Assembly: GCA_959596505.1 (NCBI GenBank)
Contig: CAUFWM010000004.1
Span: 1 to 56,725 of the forward strand
Source: an uncultured Collinsella sp.
GTDB lineage: Bacteria; Actinomycetota; Coriobacteriia; Coriobacteriales; Coriobacteriaceae
Length of the DNA: 56,725 nucleotides
Direction: 5' to 3'
Made by a program: the position numbers and the translations under genes. Below the pieces are notes generated by a model. It saw nothing but the letters and a program-made list of their open reading frames with translations. It had not been told where the DNA came from and ran no database searches. Positions 50,199 to 56,725 of the stretch are shown here, piece by piece (position 1 is the stretch's first letter; each line of letters opens with the position of its first letter).

Positions 50199-51815
50199 CT
50201 ATCTAATCAGTTGTAGTATATCTGCTTTCATGCAATTATCAACCAACTTGTTTAATTGCTCCTCGTTTGCCGATAGTCCCTCTTTTTTCAAAATGTCGCG
50301 CACCTCGTTCTTAGTAATCGGCTTTTCAAACAACGAAAGCAAAGCGAACGAAAAATCATTAACCGCACACATTCTATGGGTGGCACAACTCAGCAGTACT
50401 CTTAACCCCTCTTTTGAGCGTCCGACTTCTTTAACAAACGAACTTTTAACCAATTGAAAACCATTATCGTGCATTACATAATCGGCATCGATATTTGTAT
50501 TCAGCAATCCATAATGCAACAGCTCTTCTATCGCCCTCGTCAGCTCGAGGTCGCCCTGATCAAGAATAAGAGAAATGCTACAGTCGGCCTCCAATAAACG
50601 GGCCAACTTAAGGTATACCAACTGGGAAACAGCATAGACATGATGGTATTCAGAATTATAGAAGTAGGCAAATGGCTCAACGAGCACTACAGAGGTCTTG
50701 GAATCCAGCCAGATTCGATCAGCTGGATTTAGACTAGTTAGCCGTCGCTTTACTTTGGTCAAATGTCCCTTATACCTGACAGCGTGAATAGAATCTAGGA
50801 TCCAGGTCACCTCTGAAATATGAAGCCGCTGGGGCAAGTCAATTGTGTCGCTACCGTTTATGACCTCTTGCATATAAAAATCAATATGATGCTCATCAGA
50901 TAAGGATTTTGCTTCATTTAAAGTTAAACCAGTGCCTGAAACATAATCCACTTCGAGGCGCAAATCCTCATATTGGGACTTCGGCATTACAGAGACACCA
51001 TACTTATCGGGATGATTCCAAACATCCGACCCCATAACGAGACCAAAATTCGTAAATCCTCTCGTGGAATATGGAACACCACATACCTGTTTTGAATAAT
51101 TCAAAACATTCTCTGTATAAGCTAAGGTGTTCAGAGCCTCTTCTTTAGTTTCGGTCGGAAAGCCAATCATAAAAAATAGATGAACAGGAATACCCGCATT
51201 GAGACAATCATGGATATTGCGATCAATCCAATCAACTCTCGTGTTCTTCTTCATTAGATCAAGAACTCTTTGGTTGTATGACTCGAGGCCAAACTGAATC
51301 TGCCTACATCCGCTTTGGTATATCTTGTTAAAAACGTCTGTACTTAGGGTTGGAGAGAACCTCGTTTCTCCATGCCAGAAAAACGTTTTTCCCGATGCGT
51401 TTATTTCATCCGCGAGTTGCTCCATTCTTTTGCCTTCGAATGTTTCATCCACAAAAGAGAAAACTCTCGTGCCGTATTTTTCATTTAACCGACACATTAT
51501 TTCAAATACTCTCGATATAGGCATCTTTCGGTAACAACCACCGGTAGCACCGGGAATGGTGCAGAAGGCGCAATGATTAAAACACTGCCTAGAGGAATAA
51601 ACCGGCAATATTAGCTCAGGCATGAAGTATTTAGAAAGGGCGAAGCCATCGAAATCGGGAACTGTATCGTTGATAAATGTTTGCTCAATCCGATGGTTTT
51701 TATATATCTTTCCACCTTTAGCATGGCAAAGGTTTGGAACACAGTCGAGATTGTCATCACCAGAGTCAAGAGCCTCAAGAAGACGTGCAAGCGGCTCTTC
51801 GCCGTCATACATCAT
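50199..51815 (-). CDS. Radical SAM enzyme, catalytic part of a frameshift-split B12-binding radical SAM protein
   Basis: A 538-residue fragment (start given at MMYDGEEPLARLLE; the frame continues leftward in the protein to PFFEYIDSIMMYDGEE). Cys78, Cys82 and Cys85 in QCFNHCAFCTIPG are the CxxxCxxC cluster ligands; FSFVDETFEGKRM, GCRQIQFGLESYNQRVLDLM and FFMIGFPTETKEEALNTL are the usual barrel strands. After residue 320 comes a long region not typical of anaerobic B12 enzymes, ending in a winged-helix-like piece (LLSLFEKPITKNEVRDILKKEGLS...). It resembles the RiPP-maturation radical SAM type that binds B12, hence a methyl or C-C chemistry on the peptide next door is inferred. Confidence 0.82.
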   Translation of the reverse strand: MMYDGEEPLARLLEALDSGDDNLDCVPNLCHAKGGKIYKNHRIEQTFINDTVPDFDGFALSKYFMPELILPVYSSRQCFNHCAFCTIPGATGGCYRKMPISRVFEIMCRLNEKYGTRVFSFVDETFEGKRMEQLADEINASGKTFFWHGETRFSPTLSTDVFNKIYQSGCRQIQFGLESYNQRVLDLMKKNTRVDWIDRNIHDCLNAGIPVHLFFMIGFPTETKEEALNTLAYTENVLNYSKQVCGVPYSTRGFTNFGLVMGSDVWNHPDKYGVSVMPKSQYEDLRLEVDYVSGTGLTLNEAKSLSDEHHIDFYMQEVINGSDTIDLPQRLHISEVTWILDSIHAVRYKGHLTKVKRRLTSLNPADRIWLDSKTSVVLVEPFAYFYNSEYHHVYAVSQLVYLKLARLLEADCSISLILDQGDLELTRAIEELLHYGLLNTNIDADYVMHDNGFQLVKSSFVKEVGRSKEGLRVLLSCATHRMCAVNDFSFALLSLFEKPITKNEVRDILKKEGLSANEEQLNKLVDNCMKADILQLIR

Positions 51816-51831
51816 TATCGAATCAATGTAT

Positions 51832-52521
51832 TCAAAAAAGGGGATGCCATTCTTTCATGCAGTCATCTGCTAAACGAGTAATGTAATTGCCGCCCAATGA
51901 GACGTGTTTAACAGATGGACATTCTTCTTTAATCAGTTTCGCTAACGTAACTGCAGAAATCAATTGGAAACAGCCGCTCACCGAAATCCCAATAAACTCG
52001 ATTTTTTCCCTCTGAATACGCTTAAGAAAGGCAGTTTCATAGAAGGAAATAAACGGATTATGCAAGGTATCCGCAAGCGATTTCATTATTTCTGGTGTCG
52101 AATAATAATCATAGGGCAGATCTATGGAGTTGAACGTGTATTTAACTCCATATGAGACGTGATTTATGATATAGAGTGCATTTCTAAAAATGTTTTCAGC
52201 ATATTGTCTTTCTTTTAGATTAAAGTATCTCTTCGATCTGAAAATATCTTTTGCCTCGTCAACATTAAGTGCCGACTTTTGTATCAACTCGATTGTTAAT
52301 TGAACATTCGAACTAAACGAATCCTTTGATTCCCGATACCTTTTACAGCACTCTTCGACATGTCTAAAAGATAGGAGGTCATCGTAAAATTCCACGTTTA
52401 AGTCAACAATGTCAACTTTGTATTGTTCAACCTCTTGAAGATATGACTTCAAAACAGGCAAGGCAAGATACGGCCCCACTGGGCTCCATCCTGGGGGAAA
52501 TACTAAAAGCGTTTTAGGCAT
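51832..52521 (-). CDS. B12-binding part of the split radical SAM protein
   Basis: A 229-residue frame starting MPKTLLVFPPGWSPVGPYLALPVLKSYLQE, the standard opening of B12-binding radical SAM proteins. The Rossmann-like cobalamin domain ends at FIGISVSGCFQLISAVTLAKLIKEECPSVKHVSLGGNYIT. The frame stops (HPLF, TGA) in a C4T6 run; one base fewer would continue HPFFEYIDSIMMYDGEEP into the catalytic part. So the two are one gene with a +1 shift, whether mutation, sequencing error or programmed slippage at TTT-TGA. The middle, rich in charged helix, is longer than in many homologues. Confidence 0.85.
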   Translation of the reverse strand: MPKTLLVFPPGWSPVGPYLALPVLKSYLQEVEQYKVDIVDLNVEFYDDLLSFRHVEECCKRYRESKDSFSSNVQLTIELIQKSALNVDEAKDIFRSKRYFNLKERQYAENIFRNALYIINHVSYGVKYTFNSIDLPYDYYSTPEIMKSLADTLHNPFISFYETAFLKRIQREKIEFIGISVSGCFQLISAVTLAKLIKEECPSVKHVSLGGNYITRLADDCMKEWHPLF

Positions 52522-52528
52522 ATCAACG

Positions 52529-53713
52529 TCACATCTTTCGCAAATAATTCAATTGAAACACAACTACCATCATAATTGAAAATACACCAAGTCCTGTAAC
52601 GAGAATTGAGAACATCGCGATGCTCGTGAACAGCGAAACAAGAAGTGTTGAAATAACAACAGCAACCGATTGCAAAGATTCCCTAATTGAAAACAGGCTT
52701 ATCGATTCAGATCCGTCTCTCGCCAAATCCTGCAGCGATGTTATGAGAAGCACATCTTGAATGGCGTTTCCGGCACCGACGATAAAAAGGAAAATAAACG
52801 ATATCCCAGACGCATAGCGATAGCCAAACGCCAGATACGCACCTAGCGCAAGATACGTCACAAAACAATATGATTTAACGCAATCGGAACCACTGATTAA
52901 ACGACCATATATTGTATTTCCGAACAACAGTCCGATTGTAAGACTACTCTGAAGGAATCCGTATTGTATAGATGACGAGTCAAATTGCAATTGCGCTATA
53001 GCTGGCAAAAGAGAATTCAGAGAGCCGAATGCCACGCCACTAGAAATATCGATTAATAGGAAACCAATTGCCAAGTGCTTCGCGCTAAGATCACTAAATG
53101 CAGTCCTGTTTTTTTCATTTTTGCTTATTCCCTCTTTATCATTAACCTCGATAACCGACGGAACATCTCGCAGCAACCAGAACGACGCGGCAAAAGAAAG
53201 CGCGTCTAATGCAAGAACAGCCTCCGCCCCAAATTGAGCGACAACAAAACCGCCGGCAACTGGCCCCAGAACCATCATCAAATTCTGCAGGAACCCAAAC
53301 GAATTATTAATTACGTCGCGATTGATACTATTCGTATTGGCTCTTAGCAACGAGTAAAAGCAGGGCATTTCTACCGTTCGGCAAAGCGATACCGCGCACG
53401 TAATAGCAAACATACTCCATTTACTATCAACAAAAATATAGCAAACGAATAATCCCGCGCGAATTAAGTCTGCCAATCTCATGGCCTGCAGTGTCCCGAT
53501 ACCCATCTTCTGAGGCAGCTGCGCGAGCGCAACTGAAAACAGAGAGGGGGCAAATCTGCAGCAGACCATCAAAGCAGTTGCAGAAACATCGTGAGTTACC
53601 TCGTAAATCAGCATTGGCAAAGCAATATTCGCACACCAATTGCCTATTTCGCTTATCCCTCTAGCAATATATAGGACCCGAACCGGACGGCTAGTTCTCA
53701 ATACCGTGAACAT
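52529..53713 (-). CDS. MFS transporter, probable exporter of the peptide operon
   Basis: A 394-residue carrier with about 12 membrane segments, of the MFS-3/enterobactin-exporter-like or macrolide-efflux-like type: FTVLRTSRPVRVLYIARGISEIGNWCANIALPMLIYEVT starts it. It lies between the DUF2087 gene and the radical SAM gene and overlaps the end of the former. ATG 53713 has GAGG upstream; GTG 53716 is an alternative. In this setting it likely exports the modified peptide or confers self-protection. Codon and base use is AT-rich like its neighbours. Confidence 0.85.
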   Translation of the reverse strand: MFTVLRTSRPVRVLYIARGISEIGNWCANIALPMLIYEVTHDVSATALMVCCRFAPSLFSVALAQLPQKMGIGTLQAMRLADLIRAGLFVCYIFVDSKWSMFAITCAVSLCRTVEMPCFYSLLRANTNSINRDVINNSFGFLQNLMMVLGPVAGGFVVAQFGAEAVLALDALSFAASFWLLRDVPSVIEVNDKEGISKNEKNRTAFSDLSAKHLAIGFLLIDISSGVAFGSLNSLLPAIAQLQFDSSSIQYGFLQSSLTIGLLFGNTIYGRLISGSDCVKSYCFVTYLALGAYLAFGYRYASGISFIFLFIVGAGNAIQDVLLITSLQDLARDGSESISLFSIRESLQSVAVVISTLLVSLFTSIAMFSILVTGLGVFSIMMVVVFQLNYLRKM

Positions 53714-53972
53714 CACGATTAACCTCGTATTTCAGGCCTCGTTCATCCCTTAATAGGAATCCATAATCAACCAAGTACCGCCTCAACACGGCATAATCAG
53801 GATAGAGCTGTGACAGCACACGATTAACCTGAAGCTCCGTATAACTTGTATTTAATTCAAAGAAAGAGACGGCCCATAGCAGCATGATTCTTTTATAGCT
53901 TTCCTTTTTTGGAATTGAAACCAGCTCGCCATTCTTGAGAAATCGTTTTTTAAAGTCTATTAGCTCATCCAT
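53691..53972 (-). CDS. DUF2087 domain protein
   Basis: A 93-residue protein made of one DUF2087 domain: DFKKRFLKNGELVSIPKKESYKRIMLLWAVSFFE, YTELQVNRVLSQLYPDYAVLRRYLVDYGFLLRDERGLKYEV. The domain often follows an HTH in regulators; standing alone it may act as a small DNA-binding or adaptor protein. It is first in the operon, with GGAGG nine bases upstream of its ATG, so it may regulate the operon through the repeats in front of it. Confidence 0.85.
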   Translation of the reverse strand: MDELIDFKKRFLKNGELVSIPKKESYKRIMLLWAVSFFELNTSYTELQVNRVLSQLYPDYAVLRRYLVDYGFLLRDERGLKYEVNRDVHGIEN

Positions 53973-54072
53973 TCACATCCTCCATTTCATACGCATCTAA
54001 TACTAAAAATGCATACGCTTTAGGTCATCGCATTCAGTTTCTTTATTCGAACTAAACTCGAACTAATCTAAA
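53973..54072 (-). promoter_or_regulatory. Operon promoter region with two pairs of direct repeats
   Basis: CATACGC occurs at 53988-53994 and 54012-54018, 24 bases apart. TCGAACTA occurs at 54047-54054 and 54058-54065, exactly 11 bases apart, one helical turn. On the minus strand these are GCGTATG and TAGTTCGA. They are candidate binding sites for the regulator of the peptide operon. Confidence 0.55.
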
Positions 54073-54291
54073 TTATTTGCTCAGACACTCTTCGAAAGCT
54101 CGTTTTTCACTCTGAGTAAAATGCCCTTCCCAGTCAGTCCACGAACAGGAAGGCAATTCACAGCGAGCGGAGTCGAAGCCCTCTGCCGTCGGTCGTTCAA
54201 AATGCACGATAACCTTTTCGATATCGCCATCTTCAATCAGGTCAGAATGAATGACCTCGGTACCGTCTTCGAATGTCATATACGGGTACAT
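54073..54291 (-). CDS. 72-residue acidic protein of unknown function
   Basis: A small gene, MYPYMTFEDGTEVIHSDLIE, then VHFERPTAEGFDSARCELPS and a C-terminal helix. I recall close relatives in gut Firmicutes and Actinobacteria with the same MYPYMT...DGTEV...FERP..GFDSAR layout, but know no function. Start ATG 54291 with GAGG upstream. It lies between the peptide operon and a GC-rich gene. A much longer frame on this strand to 55239 is chance. Confidence 0.65.
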   Translation of the reverse strand: MYPYMTFEDGTEVIHSDLIEDGDIEKVIVHFERPTAEGFDSARCELPSCSWTDWEGHFTQSEKRAFEECLSK

Positions 54292-54465
54292 CACGTAAAC
54301 CACCTCGCAATCGTAAATCCAGTTTAGCATCAAGCTATCGCACCAAAGACAGCAAGCCCCCTTGATGAGTTGATGGTATCTGTTAAATGTCACGTACGAT
54401 TCACATCTGGTGGGTACCCTGATGGCTACACGAAACGAAGCAGATTTACACCGGGAGGACCCCGT

Positions 54466-55419
54466 ATGACAACCAAGTACACCGACGCGCCGCGCACGCG
54501 CGTCATGACGCCGGCATCGCTCAACAACGGCGTGCACGAGAACCATTCCATCGGACAGACCATGGCCATCGCGCCCAAAAAGGGCCTGTTCGACGACATC
54601 TCCATTCCCCAGATCGTCGCCGGCGCCGCAGCTGCCGCCACGAGCGTTGCGCTTGCCTCCAAGATCGGTATCGCCGGATCGGTGATCGGCGCCGCCGTGA
54701 GCTCGGTCATCACCGTTGTCTCCTCGCAGATCTACCGCCACTTTATCTCTGCCAGCGCCGAAGCCCTCAAAGGTACGCACGCCGCCGTCGACTACCCCGC
54801 CGGCGCCTATGAGCCCGTTGAGTTTGATGCCGAGGAGCACCTGGGCGGCGCCGCGACTACGCAGGAGATGCGCCAGATTGCGGGGCGCGCGACCACGGCG
54901 CGCGTCGCCCCCAACAGCCTGCGCGCCAAGGCGGCGGCAGAGCGCAGCCAGACGCAAAAGAAGGTCATTGTCTTCTCGATCGTCATCGCCATCGTCGCGG
55001 TCATCACCTGCACCGGTGCCATCCTTATCACCACCGCCGGTGAGGGTCTGGGCGAGCGTCCCGAGCCAATCCTGTCGTCGCGCACGACCGAGAGCGATGC
55101 AAATGGCAACACCCAGTCGCAGGATCAGCAGGCACAGACGGACGATACGCAAGACAGTTCTACCTCTGCCAATTCGTCCTCGAACACCCAAAACCAATCG
55201 CAGGGCGTCGATTCCTCTGCGAACAACAGCGGCACGCAATCCGGCACGACTGACTCAAGCCAAACGACTGACGGCTCTCAACCGAGCACGGGCGACCAGG
55301 CGAATGGCAATACACCGAGTACGGGATCTACCGACAACAGCAACACCAACAGCTCGAGCGGAACCGCGTCCGGCACGGCATCTGACAGCTCGAGCCAAGG
55401 CACGACATCGGGCAACTAA
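54466..55419 (+). CDS. Membrane protein with Ser/Thr/Asn/Gln-rich tail
   Basis: A 317-residue protein. A 40-residue polar start precedes an Ala/Ile-rich hydrophobic region (IVAGAAAAATSVALASKIGIAGSVIGAAVSSVITVV), then a charged stretch and a second membrane segment (IVFSIVIAIVAVITCTGAILITT). The last 120 residues are low-complexity Ser, Thr, Asn, Gln, Gly and Asp, probably outside the cell. I do not recognise a family; it may be a wall-associated protein. GGGAGGACCCC precedes the ATG at 54466; an earlier in-frame ATG is not used. Confidence 0.75.
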   Translation: MTTKYTDAPRTRVMTPASLNNGVHENHSIGQTMAIAPKKGLFDDISIPQIVAGAAAAATSVALASKIGIAGSVIGAAVSSVITVVSSQIYRHFISASAEALKGTHAAVDYPAGAYEPVEFDAEEHLGGAATTQEMRQIAGRATTARVAPNSLRAKAAAERSQTQKKVIVFSIVIAIVAVITCTGAILITTAGEGLGERPEPILSSRTTESDANGNTQSQDQQAQTDDTQDSSTSANSSSNTQNQSQGVDSSANNSGTQSGTTDSSQTTDGSQPSTGDQANGNTPSTGSTDNSNTNSSSGTASGTASDSSSQGTTSGN

Positions 55420-55557
55420 GCACGTTTGCCTCTCATAGATAACCGACCTGCATAACGGGCGCGAACCGGCAACGGTCGCGCCCGTTTGCTTTGGGCGCCG
55501 AGGTGGCAAGCCCCATGCGATGGTAAGATGCTTTGGTGTGTAAAGAGGAGATTTGCC

Positions 55558-56725
55558 ATGAGCAAGACAATAGTTAGGCCCACACTATCGCTGGGCAACC
55601 ACATCTATCTGTATCGCCTGCTGCGCGATGCGATTGGGTGTGGCAAGCAAACGTTTATGACACAGGTCGAGGAGGCGCTCACCGCTGGCGACATGACCGC
55701 TTATGACCTGGGCTTCGAATCCACGCGCGAGCTGCTCGAAGAGCTTGACGACTGCATTAAGCTGACCGTCTTTAAGGGCGGTCGCCTGTATGCCACCGTC
55801 ATCGCCAACGAGGCCTGGGATACCGCCCTTGCCAAAGGCGAGGACAAGCCCAGGGCTGCCAAGGGTGCCAAGCAGTCCTACAAAAAGAAAAAGCGCGGCG
55901 AGAAAGACCTCAAGGCTGTACGCCCCAAGCACGTTAAGCGTCCCGAGCCCGAGCCCGTGGTTGAAGCTGTGCCGAAGCCCGGGCCCGAGGCAGAGATCGA
56001 AGTCGCTATTGAGGTAGCAGTAGAAACCGAAACCGAAATCGCCGCCATGACCGATCCCGAAGTCATGTCAGAACAGGAAGCCGCTGCGGAGCTCAACGAG
56101 GCTCCCAAGTCGACAACCGAAGAAGCCGCTGACCAATCCGAGACGCCTGCGTTCCAAAACAGCGATGTCTTTGGCGACGAGGCCGAGGACGATCAGTCCG
56201 ACGAACCCGCCGATCAAGACGCTACCGAGTCGGCGCCGGAGCCCGAGACACCGCAGCCCGCCATCTCGCTTACGGTCGTCTATGACCCCGAGAACGCAAA
56301 CGCCGGCATCACCACCATGGCATCCACGCCGGTCGAAGCAAAGCTGCCTGTCGAGGCAGAGGACGCCCCGCAAGCCGATGCCAAAACCGAGACTGAAGAC
56401 ACATCCGTCTCCGTGGAACCGACAGATTCCGCAGTTAAGCCGGAACCGGTGCCTGAGTCTGCACCCGTCATCGAGTCCGCATCCGAACCTGTCTATGACC
56501 AGATTCCCGCACCGGCTCCGGTCCCCGCTGCAGCACCGGCCCCCGCACCCGCAGCGCCCGCCATCCCCGAGGACTTCCCCGTCGATTTCACAACCGAGGT
56601 CTTCTGCCCCGGCCCGCTTTTGCACCAGCTGTCGACCTATCTCCCCTACGGCGCCGACACGCTCGGCATCGTCGGCGAGTACTACTGGATCGCCCGCGAG
56701 CGCGGTACCATCGAGGCCGCGCGAA
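55558..56725 (+). CDS. Acidic low-complexity protein, 3' end cut by the window
   Basis: Open frame of 389 codons running off the right edge. Start ATG 55558 with AGAGGAG eight bases before it. Residues 1-100 look folded: MSKTIVRPTLSLGNHIYLYR, then KQTFMTQVEEALTAGDMTAYDLGFESTRELLEELDDCIKLTVFKGGRLYATVIANEAWD, which resembles a small winged-helix or LOTUS-like fold. Residues 100-345 are Lys-rich then Glu/Pro/Ala/Asp-rich and presumably disordered. At the end a folded part starts again (FTTEVFCPGPLLHQLSTYLPYGADTLG). I do not recognise the family. The composition resembles the ppk tail at the other end of the window. Confidence 0.75.
   Translation, partial: MSKTIVRPTLSLGNHIYLYRLLRDAIGCGKQTFMTQVEEALTAGDMTAYDLGFESTRELLEELDDCIKLTVFKGGRLYATVIANEAWDTALAKGEDKPRAAKGAKQSYKKKKRGEKDLKAVRPKHVKRPEPEPVVEAVPKPGPEAEIEVAIEVAVETETEIAAMTDPEVMSEQEAAAELNEAPKSTTEEAADQSETPAFQNSDVFGDEAEDDQSDEPADQDATESAPEPETPQPAISLTVVYDPENANAGITTMASTPVEAKLPVEAEDAPQADAKTETEDTSVSVEPTDSAVKPEPVPESAPVIESASEPVYDQIPAPAPVPAAAPAPAPAAPAIPEDFPVDFTTEVFCPGPLLHQLSTYLPYGADTLGIVGEYYWIARERGTIEAAR

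Noticed and set aside
50014..54072. Prophage or integrative element as the source of the AT-rich block
   Set aside because: No integrase, no terminal repeats that I can see, and no tRNA at either edge; it is better described as a transferred operon of unknown route.
54292..55239. Extension of the minus-strand small gene at 54073 to a 388-codon frame
   Set aside because: The extra part is antisense to the plus-strand gene 54466-55419; only the last 72 codons look like a protein and have a ribosome binding site.

Overview
The window is high-GC, densely packed bacterial DNA with short intergenic gaps. Gene content and protein style point to a Coriobacteriia actinobacterium close to Collinsella: long Ala/Pro/Glu tails, a pta gene with two acetate kinases, a C69 dipeptidase, a LysA-DapA-DapB-DapH cluster behind a lysine riboswitch, and a GAAAGG-type ribosome binding site in front of many genes. 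The genus is inferred from remembered protein similarity and was not checked by search. I see no rRNA, tRNA, CRISPR array, prophage or intact insertion sequence.

Layout. 1-8.4 kb: 3' part of polyphosphate kinase, an RlmD/RumA-type rRNA methyltransferase, a DJ-1 protein overlapping Maf, a P1/NylC-like self-cleaving peptidase, two large nested hairpins, then a glycosyltransferase and UDP-galactopyranose mutase on the minus strand. 8.6-12.5 kb: pta facing two tandem acetate kinase genes, with a third nested hairpin between them. 12.6-17.9 kb: HIT protein, xseB-xseA, a YugP-like zinc protease, RNase D, a lipid kinase and a 30-residue membrane peptide. 18.2-20.0 kb: membrane-anchored C69 dipeptidase. 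20.1-23.7 kb: a tryptophan ECF transporter operon (TrpP-like S subunit, fused double ATPase, T subunit) preceded by an unlisted 22-residue leader peptide with three consecutive Trp codons and an attenuator-like terminator. 23.8-25.9 kb: aspartate racemase and a D-aspartate-ligase-like ATP-grasp enzyme, probably for a D-Asp peptidoglycan cross-bridge. 26.2-29.8 kb: secreted coiled-coil/lysozyme-like protein and a kinase/HTH/FxLYD group. 30.0-37.0 kb: a co-directional catabolic-looking cluster of Fe-S flavoenzyme, two-subunit aconitase X, M20 peptidase and MFS carrier. 37.1-42.8 kb: M20 amidohydrolase and, divergently, the riboswitch-controlled lysine/DAP genes, with LysA and DapA in one open frame. 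43.1-49.9 kb: nucleoid-associated protein, DUF2974 hydrolase, L-lactate dehydrogenase, aminotransferase, NAD synthetase. 50.0-54.0 kb: an AT-rich, apparently imported minus-strand operon: DUF2087 protein, MFS exporter, B12-binding radical SAM enzyme split by a frameshift, and a previously unlisted 36-residue peptide gene. 54.1-56.7 kb: small hypothetical genes and a truncated acidic protein.

Most notable: (1) the B12-radical-SAM/MFS/short-peptide operon, a candidate ribosomally made modified-peptide (RiPP) system; (2) ribosome-mediated attenuation of a tryptophan ECF transporter; (3) two families of nested intergenic hairpins whose cores are conserved while the outer arms differ completely between copies yet pair within each copy, with compensatory changes in the inner stems. 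The last looks like a structured element family that ordinary annotation misses.
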